A program made the position numbers and the translations under genes. A stretch of 64,000 bases of DNA, from positions 12,276,001 to 12,340,000 of the forward strand of contig CM038915.1 of NCBI GenBank assembly GCA_021904315.1, read 5' to 3'. Shown one piece after another: positions 12,238-24,736 of this stretch. The stretch comes from Sphagnum magellanicum (Eukaryota; Streptophyta; Sphagnopsida; Sphagnales; Sphagnaceae). Each line of letters starts with the position of its first letter. Positions within the stretch are counted from its first letter, which is position 1. The notes beneath the pieces were generated by a model, which searched no databases, was not told where the DNA came from, and saw only the letters and a program-made list of their open reading frames with translations.

Positions 12238-15135
12238 ATGATGGCTGCACCCGTCTGCTTCTCTCTATTTCTCTTCCTTCTCGTTATCACATGTGAGACA
12301 AGAGACTCAGAAGCGAAGCTTTGGAGCTCATGGTTTGCTGCATCCGACCGACAGTCGACGTTCCATGTTCATCAAGATAGTGTAACCCCTTCAGAAGAAG
12401 AATCAGGACGTCCGGGTCGTCTGCTCGAGAAATTTGATATTGATTCTGGAAGCATCCTGAGCAGTTCGACAGCAGGCCGTGATCTTGTCGAGAGAGCTCG
12501 ACATCAAAGTGCAACGGATTCATGTTGGCATCGGGCTTACAGCGGACTCCTGGCATCCTGCAGGGAAATTCTACGAGAGGAAGAGTTGAAGGCAAGATTA
12601 GCAATGAGACTGACCAATTGTTTTCTTCGAGCATCAGGCCGAGGAGCAGCAATCACTCATTGCTCTGATTCAACCCCCATTCTCAAGTGCACCAGCGCTT
12701 TGAACGACCACGTACACTCAATTTTCCTTGCATTCTTCATAGACTCTGCATCAATGTGTCATCACCTCCAGTAAGTTTACTCATAATCTTCTCCATTTTC
12801 TTGCTCATTTTTATTTGCCTTCCAAGTGGGGAGGAGGAAGTGCGCACTGGTCATCTCTTTTGAACATTTCTGAAGTTGTACTCCATTTGATAGCCTCAGA
12901 CTGTGATGCCTGAAGAATGATTCTCAAAAGCTGTTGCTGCTGCTCGGATGGTCCCCATACTTTCCTCCAACTGTGTGACATGAGTATGATAGACTTCCAG
13001 AATGTGAGAGCTCTGTGAGTATCATGATGCTAGACCATACTTGCCTAAACTGTGGATGATACCTTCTTTGCAGGAGCGAAGCTTTCAAGTTGGAAACAGA
13101 GCACGTGGTGAACGATCTAAAGGGATCTGCACATTTTGTGGAAGAAAAGCTAAAAACCATGGAAATCCAAGCAAGTAGCATATTGCAGCATTCTGGGGAA
13201 CTCATCAGTGAGCAAAAGCGAATGCACCTTGATATGCAGGAGTATTCTGAACAACTTCGGAATGAGCAAAAGCAAATGCACTCTGAGATGCAAGAACAGA
13301 TTAAGACTGACATCTCAGGTGAAAAAAGTCTAAGAACTCTATTCCCTGTGTGCTTGCTTGCTTGCTTGCTTGCACATGAGATGGATTAATCTAGCTCTCA
13401 ACCAGGTAGTTGCTTGCTTGAAACTTGGCTGATTGGAATATCTCCTGTTTTCTTCCAGGACTAAGTTTGGGAACCATGGAGGTTCACAAACAACTTGAGG
13501 GAGTAACATCAATGCAAAAGGAAATGGTAGACCAACAACAAGCATTAGCAAGTTCCTTGGCTATGGAGTTCTCAAACATGGCAGTGGAATTCTCAAGCTT
13601 GCAGGAGAAAACTTACCAGATTGGTGATGGAGTACTCAGATCCCTGAGGGGCCAAGCCGAGCTTTTAGCTGGCCAAGACAAAGCTTTCCAGGACCTCCTC
13701 AGTCTGAAGAGCTTACAGGAGCAGGCAATGGAAGAGAGCCGGGCATCTGTCCATGAGCTAACTAGTGAGGCCCGGATTCACCAGCAGGATTTTCAGGCAT
13801 GGCAAATCGAGCTCCATGGAATGCACCAACAACTTGCTAAAGGATCCACTGCAATGCTCCAAGCACAGGTGGAGGTCATAGAAACCTTTGTTCAAATCCC
13901 TCAGTCTTTCATGATTATCACTTTCATTTTGCTTCCAGCCTGGGCTGCCTGCAGTCAGTTAGCTCAACTCAGCACAAGGGCACTGTGGTTGATGTGTGTG
14001 CAGGATGCATTTGCATCAAAGCAAGCTGCAGTCTTTGCATCCCTGGAGCAACTTTTCACTCTTCACAATACAATTCTCTTGGAATCCAGAGGACTCAAGA
14101 CCTTTTTATTTTATGCACTTTCCTCTGTCTTTCTGTACATGGCAACAAGCACAAAACAGACATACAATGCTCGGGCCCTTCTTTACTGTGGTATGTCTTC
14201 TCAGTGGCAGCCCAGATCACAAATATCTCAGTACACCTCTTTCTAACATAACTAATTCTGGCATGTTGAATTAGGCTCTCACAAAATGGGAAATCTCAGT
14301 CTTAAGGGGCAAGCACAAGTCTTTTACTCTTTTCACTGTGCAAATTAGTCTCATACAAGATGAAATTGTATTCATGCATTAGTGAGGAACTTACATATCT
14401 CCTTCTTTACCTTTGCATTTGACACTGTGGTTTTGGTGGTGATTGAAGATCTCTTTCTTATGTTAGTTGTGGAGCTGCTCCTTGTCCGTTGCCATCAAAC
14501 CCCATCAATGATGTTCTTTCCTCGGTTAGCATTCAGCTTCACAGCAGTCTGCCTTCTCATCTACAGCATCATCACTTACAGGTACCTGTGCTCACTTACC
14601 CTTCTGCTGCTACAGAACTTTGTTGTTTCTCTCTTCAACTCCTGCACTTCTAAATGCATATACCACAATCAGCTCTGCCCAACATCCAACCAGAGAACAA
14701 TTCTTTGTTTCTCACACTGATGTTAAGGTCAGATCATGTCTCTAGAGTTCACAATAGCACAATTGAACATTAGTCCCACATTTTGTATAAAGGTTAGAAA
14801 TAGGAAGGACTTTCTACTCTAGGTTTGATGTCTGTGGTGGTTTGAGAACTTTGAACAAATGTATACAGAACTCCACAACTAAGCTACCCCCAAATTTGTC
14901 CCCTGTATATAATCATCAATGCAGGGACTACAACATGCTGAGCTATGATATAATGCTCGATGTGCAACAGCAACTAAGATTGCTGCATCATCCCTTAGGT
15001 CCCATTCCTGACATGGGTGGAGAAGAAGACCTGCAAACATCTTCAGCTTGCAGATCCAAAGTATCATTATCTAAGGAAAAATTGGCTAAGAAGATTGTCC
15101 GGAGAGCGCGAACTTCTCGAAGTAAACTGCTATAA
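12238..15135 (+). CDS. GEX1: GEX1/KAR5/Brambleberry-family nuclear fusion protein
   Basis: Six exons: 12238-12770, 13074-13318, 13459-13868, 14004-14190, 14449-14581 and 14925-15135. All have GT-AG junctions and compatible phases, giving 572 residues, close to Arabidopsis GEX1. The family is needed for nuclear-envelope fusion at karyogamy. An N-terminal signal peptide (FSLFLFLLVITC) is followed by a Cys-rich domain starting near residue 96 (SCWHRAYSGLLASCREIL, LTNCFL, CTSAL, MCHHLQ). A long coiled-coil region with SEAFKLETE and QQALASSLAMEF follows, then the conserved DAFASKQAAVFASLEQLFTL and the membrane part: LLESRGLKTFLFYALSSVF, STKQTYNARALLYC, then hydrophobic segments in exon 5 and ITYRDYNML across the last junction. 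A second ATG lies at 12241. The acceptor at 14448 is pyrimidine-poor but is the one that keeps frame. Expected location is the nuclear envelope/ER of gametes, by family knowledge. Confidence 0.9.
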
Positions 15136-16937
15136 TGGAATCCTGTCCTCTCTCCTCTCATATGTATCATAATAAATGAGGAGAGGCAAGGGATTATAAA
15201 AGAGCTGCTGTAGAGCCTATATGATCATAGAGCACATATTAAAGAGACACACTATGAATAAAAGGACTGGAATAAAAGGCAAAGAGAGTTTATTGTCTTT
15301 CAGTATGCCACTGTTGTGGCCATAGAAAGTTTCGATAGTCTGTAAACAGACAGACCCGCAGATGGGTAGATTGACATCAGGTGCATGCATTTGTAAATCT
15401 GCTTGCTGTAGGTAGTAGCCTCATATTTTCCTTCCATGAAACAAGACATTTTGAGTCTGGCATTTCATTTGGCTTCAGATGTTACAATTGGAATAACAAA
15501 GAAGTTCCCTCCTCTTGCCTTATTCACCACAACTTGGATCCGTCTAACAGTTGTGTTTGGACCCATATTGGTGATTTGTCAGCTCAAGCTATAAATATTG
15601 TTGCAGAAAAATTATCTCTAACAACAGTTCCAGTCACAAGTTACATCATGGAATGATTTTTTGTGGCCAAAAACATCAAGCATCTCACTGAACCAGATAA
15701 AACAGACTCCAAAAATTCTTCACCTTGACTAACTAAACTGCAACAACTGCTTGTAATTCAGCACAAACATCAAAACCCACGCATGCTTTGCTAATAGATG
15801 CAAAACCATGGATTCCAAGAGTTCAATGTCCCTGTGCAAAATCATATGCAAAATGTGAGGAAGTACAAAATCAAGAGTTTGTGAATTCTCCTGCAGTCAC
15901 AACTCAGGTGACCGACCCCTTAAAGCTTGCCCAACACTAATTGTCATTGTAGTAATCAATTTCCAATCTCCAACAGTTATCAACCACATTGAATCACTCG
16001 GTTCATCAATCTCCAACAGCATTTTGACAGCTACCAGGATCCCACAAACCTTATATCTGTTTTCAACACAAAGAAGCTCCACCAGCCACTTGCACAACAA
16101 GCAAAGGGCAAGTCAGCCTGCAAAGAGTCACACCCGCTTGTTTGTGCAGGCTATTGACTTGATGCTTGATAGTGCGCATCTAGAGCAAGTGTATGCCATA
16201 CCAGTGGGTGATAATTGGCAGATTTTGTCAAAATGTTTAATTATTTTTTAAAATGGGTTGACAGACCGAATTTGAATATTTCAGGATTTTGACATCAAGG
16301 ATAGGTACATAAGGCCTCCATGACATTCACTCAGATAATGGAGTGATAACCTAGTGTTGTGTTGTGGACTGTTTTCTATATTGTCTTCTATTCTTGGAAA
16401 AGCAGGTAAGGTGAGATCAAGAGTCTTATTTTTCCTGACTTGAGAATTATTTAACCCTGAATGTCAGTCACAGGTATAGTATACCGAACCAACAGTGACA
16501 TATAGTTAAAAAGGCACAAAGGCAGATTTGAGCTAGATCTGCATTCAGCTATCCAATCTGACCACCCAGTTGATTTCCAGTCATGGAAGAAATGTAAGAA
16601 AAACATGCCACCCATTACAGTACCCAAATCCCAAATCCCAAATTCATGGTGAGCATTCCAAATTTGTTCAGACTCAAAGCTGTGAACACAATTCAAATGT
16701 CAACAACCATCTACAATTGCATGAAGTGCCATAAAATTCAGCATTCCCTACAATAATAATAATAGAGATGGGGCTCTAGTCGACCACTCTATAGCAGAGT
16801 GAGTCACATACACTAGTAATATGGGGAAAAAAAAATCAATATTGTTCATTGTTGCTAGTCTATCCACACTCGACCTGTTTTGTATCAAAGAAAATTTACT
16901 GACATGAAATCTGTTTTTCTGAATAAGTGGATGGCCA
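15136..16937. other. intergenic DNA between convergent GEX1 and ccdA
   Basis: The two genes converge here, so both 3' UTRs probably lie in this stretch. I see no conserved frame, RNA gene or strong repeat. The 91-, 75- and 81-residue frames have no recognisable domains. Confidence 0.6.
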
Positions 16938-19900
16938 TCACATGCTCATCATAGTCATGGAAGATTCGGGAAATGAGCGTGTCAAGAAAGAGTACAAACC
17001 ACCTCCAAGCAACAGTGCCCCACTGCAATCACCACTCCAATTCACATCCTTTGTTATTCCCCTTGTGACTGACCTTGTAAAGAACTGGTAAAATTCTTCT
17101 AGTGGATGTGGAGGGTGCATTACCCTCAAATAAAGATTTCTACCCGAACAGAGGATGGCACCTTACATGTAAGGTTCCTCCTCTCCTCTTGCATAAATCA
17201 CAGCCATCTGTTTTATAAAAACAAAATTCTACTTGTTCTTTACACTGGGTAAGACCTTGAATGGGGCTGTTCTGGGAATTAGGGTCCAGAACTTGGCTCC
17301 TGCCTTGCACAGGGCCCTCACTCAGAACACCCCTGTTCTCAGTCCTTAGTCCTTACCCTACAAATATGTACATGCAACAAGACCACGTGGCAAGCCACCA
17401 CTCATGATCCACAAAAAGAACTCCAGAGCTCAAAAGCGGCTGGGCTTTCAAACCATCTGAGAGTAAGAAGTTGACACCACACTAGCAATCATCAGAAAGA
17501 CAAACTATTTTCAATGTCACTTGTCAAAGTCAAAAAGTGTTACAGATTGTAAAGGACAAATCAAAGAAAGTTAAGCGCATGTTGAGTTCTCCAATGAAGG
17601 ACGAAGGGTACCTGGTGGGATTTATCCATGCTGAATATTTGCGAAGTGACATGAGTTGCTGCACAAAATGTACAGAGAAAACATAAACAGCTTAACACCA
17701 ACAGACAATTAAAGAATATACTGCTCAAAGGTTCATAGAATGAAAAAGTTCAGCACTGTATCTATGAGATTGATCATAACAAAAACTCCACATGAACACA
17801 TGTCGAAGGTATATACAAGTGTCAGCTCCAACAAAACTAGAACTAACACAACAAAGAATATGGATAGCAGTCATAACCATTGTTGATGGTCTGGAATATA
17901 GGCCTGCACCTGGTATCAACACTGGTGTCAACATTGATATCAAGGACCTTACCAGGCCAGTATGACCTGAGGCAATACTAGCCTTGTACCATGAGTACCA
18001 ACCTGCTAGGGACCTGAGGTAATACCATGTATATACCTGCTTTATAACAGTTTCAATACCAGGTATCTACATGGCTCATACCAGCCAAAAACCAGTCTTC
18101 AACCCAATACCAGGACAGGGCCAGTATGAAAGTTTTAGAGAGGACCCAATACCAGGACCAGGCAGTATGTTCAAAAGTCAATACCAGACCAGTACTGGGT
18201 CATACTCAGCAGAATTCATTCATAAAGTACCTGAAGAGCTCCAGCAAATGAAGCTGCGAGCAAGAGAGGAGCTACATAGCCTGTTGTATATGCCAACAGT
18301 AGACTTCCTCCTACAATTGGATCCTGCAATAACAAGCCAACAATCTCAAGTCCTGCAAAGGTATATGGAACATGTCATCTTCTTCCTTAACCCCCATCAC
18401 GCCCCCTTTTGCCCCTTCCCTGTACAGCATTCATCAGTAGCAATATCTCTAACCGACCTCAAGGGTAGATGGGCTTATGACCCACCACCTGTCAAACTCA
18501 ATGAGATCCAGCTTATGGGTACAGTAGTTCTAGAATGCTATATGAGACAGAATTAGGGTTATCAATGCCAAGTCTGAATTCAAAAAGTGAGGAAATTGAA
18601 GAGAACCTGGGATGCTGCCACATAGCCTAGTAAAGAGGCCAGCACAGGTGTACTACAGGGTGAAGCTGCAAGTGCAAAAGTAAGACCTGCCAAATATGCC
18701 TGAGCACCTATTCCCATACAGATATCCCACTCAATCACATAGCACATAATAATGTTTCCTCCTGAAATTGACTAGCAATTGGCTAAACCCTGAGCAACTT
18801 TTGTTCTATGAATCTGTAATTAAGGCTGAGTTGCAAGTATGTGGGAGAGAGAGGGTGGGTGCATTCCACCCCCACTCCAACCTATATTTTTTTCATCCGG
18901 TCATTGGTGATCATGATCATAGTATGAGAGAGAAAAGCCCATACTTGATGGTAGAGAAGCTGCAGCTTGTCGTGCATCAAAGTTACCAAAGAAAGACGGC
19001 AGTTGCAGTTCAATTATCTGCACAAAGGAACCATAAAATGAAAAGGATTTTTGATTGCAACTTATGACTTCCAGATCTAATGAAGTTAATAATTGCACTG
19101 CAAGAGTAACAGATACATGTGTGTACATAGCCTTGCATCTGGAAACAAGAGATTTTAGGGTTGAATCACTTCAGGTCAAAATCCTATGATTCGCATTGCA
19201 AACAAGTTGCGAAACATCATACAACCCTGTGCAGTATATTCCTTTGTGATTTCCAAGAACCACCTCCTCCCTTGGTTTTATAATCAACTCAGAAAAATAC
19301 TGGCCTTCAGGAATGGAAGGATAATGAATGAATGATTGCCCCACCTCAAGAAGGTTCAACCCCATGATCATAGCCACACAAGAGACAGCAATGGGAAGCC
19401 CCTGTCCAATTTGGCCATATGCTTTGCCTGCAAGCGATGCTCCAATTCCCAGAATAGCAAGTGTTGTTGCCAACCCTAGTGAAAATGCCACTGAATCCAT
19501 AAACAGCTGCCCACCACCCACTCCTCCACTTCCCCCCCATAAATCAGCCCTCAAAGAAAAATCTGAACACAAAAATTTCTAGAATTCCAAAAACTTCAAA
19601 TGACAACAACAACAGTTACATGCGATCAAAATTCAGAGCTCAAAAAACCAAGCATCTGGTCTAAGGAAAAAATACATCTCTCCATAAACCCTGAATGTCC
19701 ATAGAACATGGGGCACACACCTGTGTACGGTTCTTTCCAGATCCAGAAGCTCCTGTGCAATTGTGTTACAGAATGAAGATCAGCAGCAGATCTTCCTTTA
19801 AAGAACAGATCTAACACAGCTAGCAACAAGGTCATGCAGTTTACAACAGAACTTGTGTCTGTTCAAAATCTGATTCTACAAGGAGCCACAAATACATATG

Positions 19901-21185
19901 ACAGGGGAGCACCTTTTCCAACCATTTTGGAACTCAACTGTAGTGCAGATGAAGTCAAAAATTGTACATGAATATTGATAGCTTTACAAACAAGCAGGTG
20001 AAAAACTACACACCAATGTAGCCAAGGGTGAGTGGCAGAACACTGAGTGTACATGGTGACAGACTTGTCACAAGACCTGCTCCAAATATAATCGCAACAC
20101 TGGCCAGCCCGAAACAATCCCCCACCACCCCATTTTCATTGCCAATTTCAGAGAACTTGGAACTCTTCTGTAAACAGCAAACCCTCAAACAAATAGAGAA
20201 AAAATCTGAGACCCAATTCTAAGCAAATAAACCCTAGCAGAATAACCACCCAAGTTTTTCATCAGTGAGAGTTTTGTCTACAATTCTGCTGTGCTGAATT
20301 TCATCTGATTCAGTGCTCAACAATTGCAGCAATTCAAGCAGAAACTACTTTGGAATCAGTGGATGTTTTTTTCTTCTTTTTTCCCATGGTTGCCAACCCT
20401 TAGATTTCAGGCTTGTGTATAGAGCTTGAGCTGCTTGTGGGTATTGAGAATGGTAAAAGCATGAAAAGAGGATGATGATGGTGGAACCTGGTGGCAGAGA
20501 GGGATCCCGAGAGTTGGAGCTGTACAAGATCATTGGCCTGTTGTCCAGCAGAGTAGAGTGTGTTGCTGAGCCAATCTCCGCCTTCACCTCCTCCTCCCCC
20601 TTCCGCCAACATTGTCACCACTCCTCCCATCCATTCCTTACCCATCTCTCCAGCAGCAGCCTATAAACCCCCACCCCGTCAAATTCTCTTCCAACAGCAT
20701 GAGGAAAGAAGGGGGGGAAAAAAACAAACAAAAACTCCAACAATTGACTCAAAACTAGAAAGAGAGTGAGAACAACAACAGCAGCTAAAAGGATAAAAGA
20801 ATTTGAAAGCACCCAAATGTCCCTCTTCACCCAGGAACCTGACCACATCTGCGAGAGGGACAAAGAAGCTGTCGAGAGCAGCAATTGCAGCTACACGACA
20901 CCCAAAATCTCTTCTTCTTTTTCTTTTTCTTCTGCTGCCGCCGCATCTTCTGCTACTTACAGAGCTACCCAATTGGGAATTCTTCAAAGAGCTCAAAGAC
21001 AGGGACTGACCCCACAGACTACCATAGCCACAACCTAGCAAGGGGTGGGAATCTGCATGCTGCTTCTGCACTCCTGGGTATAATTGTTGACAAGAAGAAG
21101 AGCTTCCCAACCACCCAGAAGATATCATCAGCATATGTGAAGCAGCAGCACATTCAGCAGCACATCTGCCTGCAAACAGAGCCAT
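16938..21185 (-). CDS. CCDA: chloroplast CcdA-like cytochrome c biogenesis / thiol-disulfide transporter
   Basis: CcdA passes reducing equivalents from stroma to thylakoid lumen for cytochrome c haem attachment. Exons in transcript order: 20831-21185, 20488 to about 20657, 20014-20099, 19345-19562, 18945-19017, 18607-18707, 18231-18323, 17613-17659, 16938-17022. The membrane core is plain: [129 protein letters not shown] and [15 protein letters not shown]. The two redox cysteines are the LSPC and ASPC motifs. Exon 1, from the ATG at 21185, is a Ser/Arg-rich plastid transit peptide. Phases agree from exon 2 onward. The exon 1/exon 2 junction is uncertain: the best donor leaves one base, and acceptors near 20640-20660 are weak. 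The exon 4 acceptor at 19563 is the best in-frame choice but replaces the usual Gly after GYI. Confidence 0.88.
17880..18215. repeat. degenerate ACC(A/T)GGTAT minisatellite inside a ccdA intron
   Basis: Within the ccdA intron between the 47 bp exon and the next exon upstream, short motifs such as CCTGGTATCAACACTGG, ACCAGGCCAGTATG, AATACCAGGACC and ACCAGTACTGGG repeat irregularly on both strands. A related patch occurs at 21741-21900 (GTATATAGGGGTAGACC, GGGTATCAACTCTGG, CCTGGTATTAAAAACC). It seems to be a dispersed, internally palindromic repeat. The 161-residue + frame at 18071-18556 is made partly from it. Confidence 0.5.
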
Positions 21186-21309
21186 TTCTTTCAATCTCCA
21201 GCTGCTTTCTGTTCGGACTTTTCTCCTCACCCCTGAGCTTGATGAATCAAAGAAGCTCAAGAAGCAGAAGAAGAAGAAGATTAAGATTATGGCTATAGGT
21301 GTATTTTTT

Positions 21310-21510
21310 TTGGTTTCGTAGTCGCCAAATTTCTACAGTTTTGTTTCTTTCAATATCGCCAGATTTCTCTATTGGGTTCTATCATATAGCCAAAATTTGA
21401 AGAAATCTTAAACTTGTTTACTTTCATATCCTGTTTATCGCTGAATTCTGGCTAAAATTCATTTATGGATGATCGCCAGTGAGCTCAGCTACACCACAAA
21501 TATAAATTAT
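21310..21510 (-). repeat. dispersed repeat family A, copy upstream of ccdA
   Basis: The segment contains TCGCCAAATTTCTAC, ATATCGCCAGATTTCTC, CATATAGCCAAAATTTG, then TTTATCGCTGAATTCTGGC, TTATGGATGATCGCC and CAGCTACACCAC. This order matches copies near 55.4 kb, 58.5 kb and 59.6 kb. It lies between the start of ccdA and the next repeat. Class unknown. Confidence 0.5.
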
Positions 21511-21579
21511 TAAAAGAAAAAAAAAATTAGCCCTGGCAAAACCCCAACACCCATCGCCACAGTGAACCAGCAACCACCA

Positions 21580-21715
21580 TGAAGGATGGATGGATGGATG
21601 GATGGATGGATGGTAAGTGGTCAGGAAACAGTTTTCTGTTGGGTTTCAGGTCCCTACCTAACCATGGCGGTTTACCCCAGTTGCTTTTTCCACCTACCTA
21701 CCTACCTACAAGCAG
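21580..21715. repeat. dispersed repeat copy 2, with (GGAT)n and (CTAC)n
   Basis: A GGATGGATGGAT tract is followed by a core with AGTGGTCAGGAAACAG, GTTGGGTTTCAGGTCCC and CTAACCATGG, and ends in CCTACCTACCTACC. It matches 570-745 in motif order. Confidence 0.5.
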
Positions 21716-21740
21716 GTTGGGATTAGGTAGGTAGTAAAGA

Positions 21741-21900
21741 CCAGTGTTGTGCAGGTATATAGGGGTAGACCAGGGTATCAACTCTGGTATGAGCCCTGGT
21801 ATTAAAAACCATACCAGTCTGGTATAAGGTCTTGCCAATACCCAGGCTCATAACATACTCACATGCTATAACCCAGCCCATAACAAACCAGACTGGTCTT
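21741..21900. repeat. second copy of the ACC(A/T)GGTAT repeat
   Basis: Motifs GTATATAGGGGTAGACC, GGGTATCAACTCTGG, CCTGGTATTAAAAACC and ATACCAGTCTGGTATAAG resemble the repeat in the ccdA intron near 17880-18215. Confidence 0.45.
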
Positions 21901-23294
21901 TTCATCTATATTATTATGATTCATATTTAGGGTTTAGGGTTTTTTACAGTCTTTCATCAAGGTCCTGGTGTTGTGTTTGATACTATGAGCTTCAATGTAT
22001 ATGCACACCTGGGTCTTGGGTATGGCACTTTAGGTTTAGGTAATGAGAAAGGGGTGGAGGCATGGAGGTGGCAAAGTGTTGTACCCGAGTAATGACAAGG
22101 GAGATCGGAGCTACAAAGTGGAGATCTTTGGGGAGGTGTGTTTCACAACGAAAGCATCAAATGATGTTCAAGAAAATCAATAAGCTCCTCTAAAAAATTG
22201 AATGAATTGAGAATGGTTGTGCACTCTTGAAAAAAGTCAATTGTGATCTATGCTTGTGTGCCCAGTTTGTGGACAATACTATTGTCGTGATGCCCAACTA
22301 TCTTCATTAGCTCCAAATTATGGGTGGGTGTAGATGAAGTAATGATGGTCTGACCAAAATTTTGGGTAGAATCTTATGTATATACATGTTGCAGTTTTTT
22401 GTTGTATCTTTGGAAGCAATAGGAAAAAGAATTAGTCATGAATGACGATGCTGGCTAAAGCTCTAGAAATAGTCCAAAAAAAAGTTTCTATAGATTGATA
22501 AGTCTTAGGAGCCATCTATGATTCTTTCAATTCCTTGTTGTAGCTTGCATTTTCATAAGCACAAACATGAAAACCATATGTGGAGTGTTTGTATTGGTTG
22601 TGCAACTAAATTGGTTATTTGAGATTTATTCCATAGAACACACAACTAGTGTTGCCTTTGTGTTCTTGTACGAAAGTGAAAAGGAGGAGAAAGGATATTA
22701 AGTTATAATTATCTGATAAGATTGTATTAGTGTTTCAAGATATATACTATGGCATTACATTTAGCCTTTGTGCTTCCATTCAAACAGCTATAACAAGAGG
22801 AATTAGAATTGTCTCTACCTACTACCATTTCTTTCATTGTTGCAACTATGATTCTATGGTTATCATCCTAGTAGAAGTTTAATGTTTTGTCTAGAGAAAG
22901 AGAAAGAACCTCTAGAAGACATAAGGTTTATGAAAAAAACTGTTGATTTCAAACAAGGTCAACCACTTTGGAAACTAGGAAGGTTCTGTTGTGTTTTGAT
23001 CTATTATGAGATCAATTTTAGGGTTTAAGGTTCATGGAGGGAACTCGGTTCTTTGATTATGAACCATGTTTGGTGGGTGAAAGGGGGGAAATAGGTTGTA
23101 CCTTTGAGTTGCAGCAAGAGTAAGGCAGAATACTAGATGGAAAAACAAAAATGTTTGACACTATTAGAGGAAGTGTTGGCTACTAAAGCACAAGCCATTT
23201 GGATAGTGTTGTTGTCTACATTAAAGGCCAATCAAAGGTACTAGGTACTTTATTATAGAAGAAGTGTAGTTTGGGCTTTCTTTTTGTTGTAACA
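21901..23294. other. no gene recognised
   Basis: Nothing in this stretch resembles a known protein or RNA, and no reading frame of note is open. It may be the decayed 5' part of the hAT element that follows, but I could not show this. Confidence 0.4.
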
Positions 23295-24065
23295 AAAGAA
23301 CATGTTACCTTATGTGACTACAATCCAAATGTTGAGGAGCATCATCTGCCACCTTAAGTCAAGCACCAATCAATGTGATGGTTCTACATCAAGTTCCCAT
23401 GGTAGTAACACCCGTAGCAAAAAAGGAATTGTTCAATACAATCCTTCTCATGGTAGCACTAGTATGAAGAAACGCTTGGTGCATGAACATATTATTAAAT
23501 TAAATTTCATTGAAAATTAGGTTATGTACATTGCCAAGGGCTATGAAGCCATGTCTAGTGTTGAATCACCATGGCTCCACCGTCTTGTTATGCGCAAGGA
23601 TAACAAAATCCAATTTCCAAATCAACTTGGCAATTAGTGGAAGAACATATTCCTTCCATGTTGTAGAAGACTATGGATACATATGTGCTTCCTACCCTAT
23701 CTAGTTGTGTTACAATTAGTGTCACTTTTGATTTATGGATGAGTCAAAATGGATTTGACACTTTTGCCTTGGTCATGAACTTCATTGATGATAGATGGGT
23801 TCCTAAGCATGTTACTGTTAGTCTTTTTGAAACACCCAACATTACAAGTGTTATTTTGGCAAAAATTGTAAAGCCTTTACTTGCCAAATTCAAACTCACA
23901 CATAAAATTATTACATATGTGAAAGACAAAGGCTCCAACTTGAACATATTAGTTGCTACTTTTTTTACCATTTTTTTTGTGAGCCACTACAATTGGAAAC
24001 ACCATTTGCAAGGGTTTGTATTGGACATGCAATGTATAAAACTTGTCAATATGCCACCAATGTGT
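23295..24065 (+). pseudogene. broken hAT-superfamily transposase remnant
   Basis: Three frames must be combined to follow the family. The first (23302-23517) has GSNTRSKKGIVQYNPSHGS and TSMKKRLVHEH, like the region after the BED finger in plant hAT-type transposases. Next, 23545-23640 carries SSVESPWLHRLVMRKDNK and ends at a TAG. The third (23673-24062) has MDTYVLPTLSSC, FDLWMSQNGFDTFALVMNF, PKHVTVSLFETPN and KPLLAKFKLTHKII. Near 23980 the conserved text moves to another frame (LQLETPFARVCIGHAMYKTC). The catalytic RNase-H core is incomplete, and the C-terminal dimerisation region is absent. It is a fragment with several frameshifts and cannot be active. Confidence 0.75.
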
Positions 24066-24736
24066 TGGGCCAAAATTAGTTTAACCTAATTTTGATTAGG
24101 AAAGGTAGGATTGTTAAGGAAGTTTTGGGGTTAACTAAAAGGTATAATGGGTTAGGTTTGTGCATATGACCTTATCCCAATAAGACTTGATGGGTGGGTG
24201 GCATGGTTAGGAAAAAAGGAGGAGTAGGTTGGTTAAATTAAGATAAGGTTTGATGCCTTGCCCTTATCTAACCTAGCCAAACCTACTAAATAAGGAGGTT
24301 CGAATAGGGGAGTGTGCTTTCTAAAAGCTTCTAGCAATTAAGGTTAAGGCAAGAAAGTGATGATGGCGTTTCCATGGGGCTATGAATAGAGAGTTGTTGT
24401 TGACCTCTATTCATTTTTCTTAAGTGCATGGGACATGAAGGGGTGTGCGAAGGGAGGCATGATGATGATGTTTGTAAGGATGGGAAATGGTGCTTTGGGG
24501 CATCATGAAAAGTTTAAAAAGGTGGGGGAAGAAGGAGGTTGGAATATCATGAAGAAGCAAGTTTTCAAAAGGCAATCCAATCAACATGCATCTTAGAATT
24601 TGGAGGCAAGATCCTCAAGTGGTGGGGTGGTGGTTGTTCAAATGGAGGTGCTCCCTATGTATGATGACTAGAGGCAAGTGGGAAGAGATGAAGAAGAGGT
24701 ACTTAAACTTGTTATTAAAGTAATGAGATAGGAGTA
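24066..24736. other. no gene recognised
   Basis: Purine-rich on the + strand (many GGAAG and GGTGG runs). No conserved protein, RNA or clear repeat is visible. It separates the hAT remnant from the left end of the foldback-like element. Confidence 0.5.

Noticed and set aside
13425..14246. Single 273-codon GEX1 exon
   Set aside because: The frame is open only because the 135 bp intron is in frame; family alignment and good splice sites support removal. Kept as a finding on possible retention.
18071..18556. 161-codon plus-strand frame
   Set aside because: It overlaps a verified ccdA exon on the other strand and the ACCAGG minisatellite; no conserved protein.
20679..21260. Reading the minus frame through to 20679 as one protein
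   Set aside because: Beyond about 20831 it runs through a donor-like site into poly-pyrimidine intron sequence; only the first part is taken as the ccdA transit-peptide exon.
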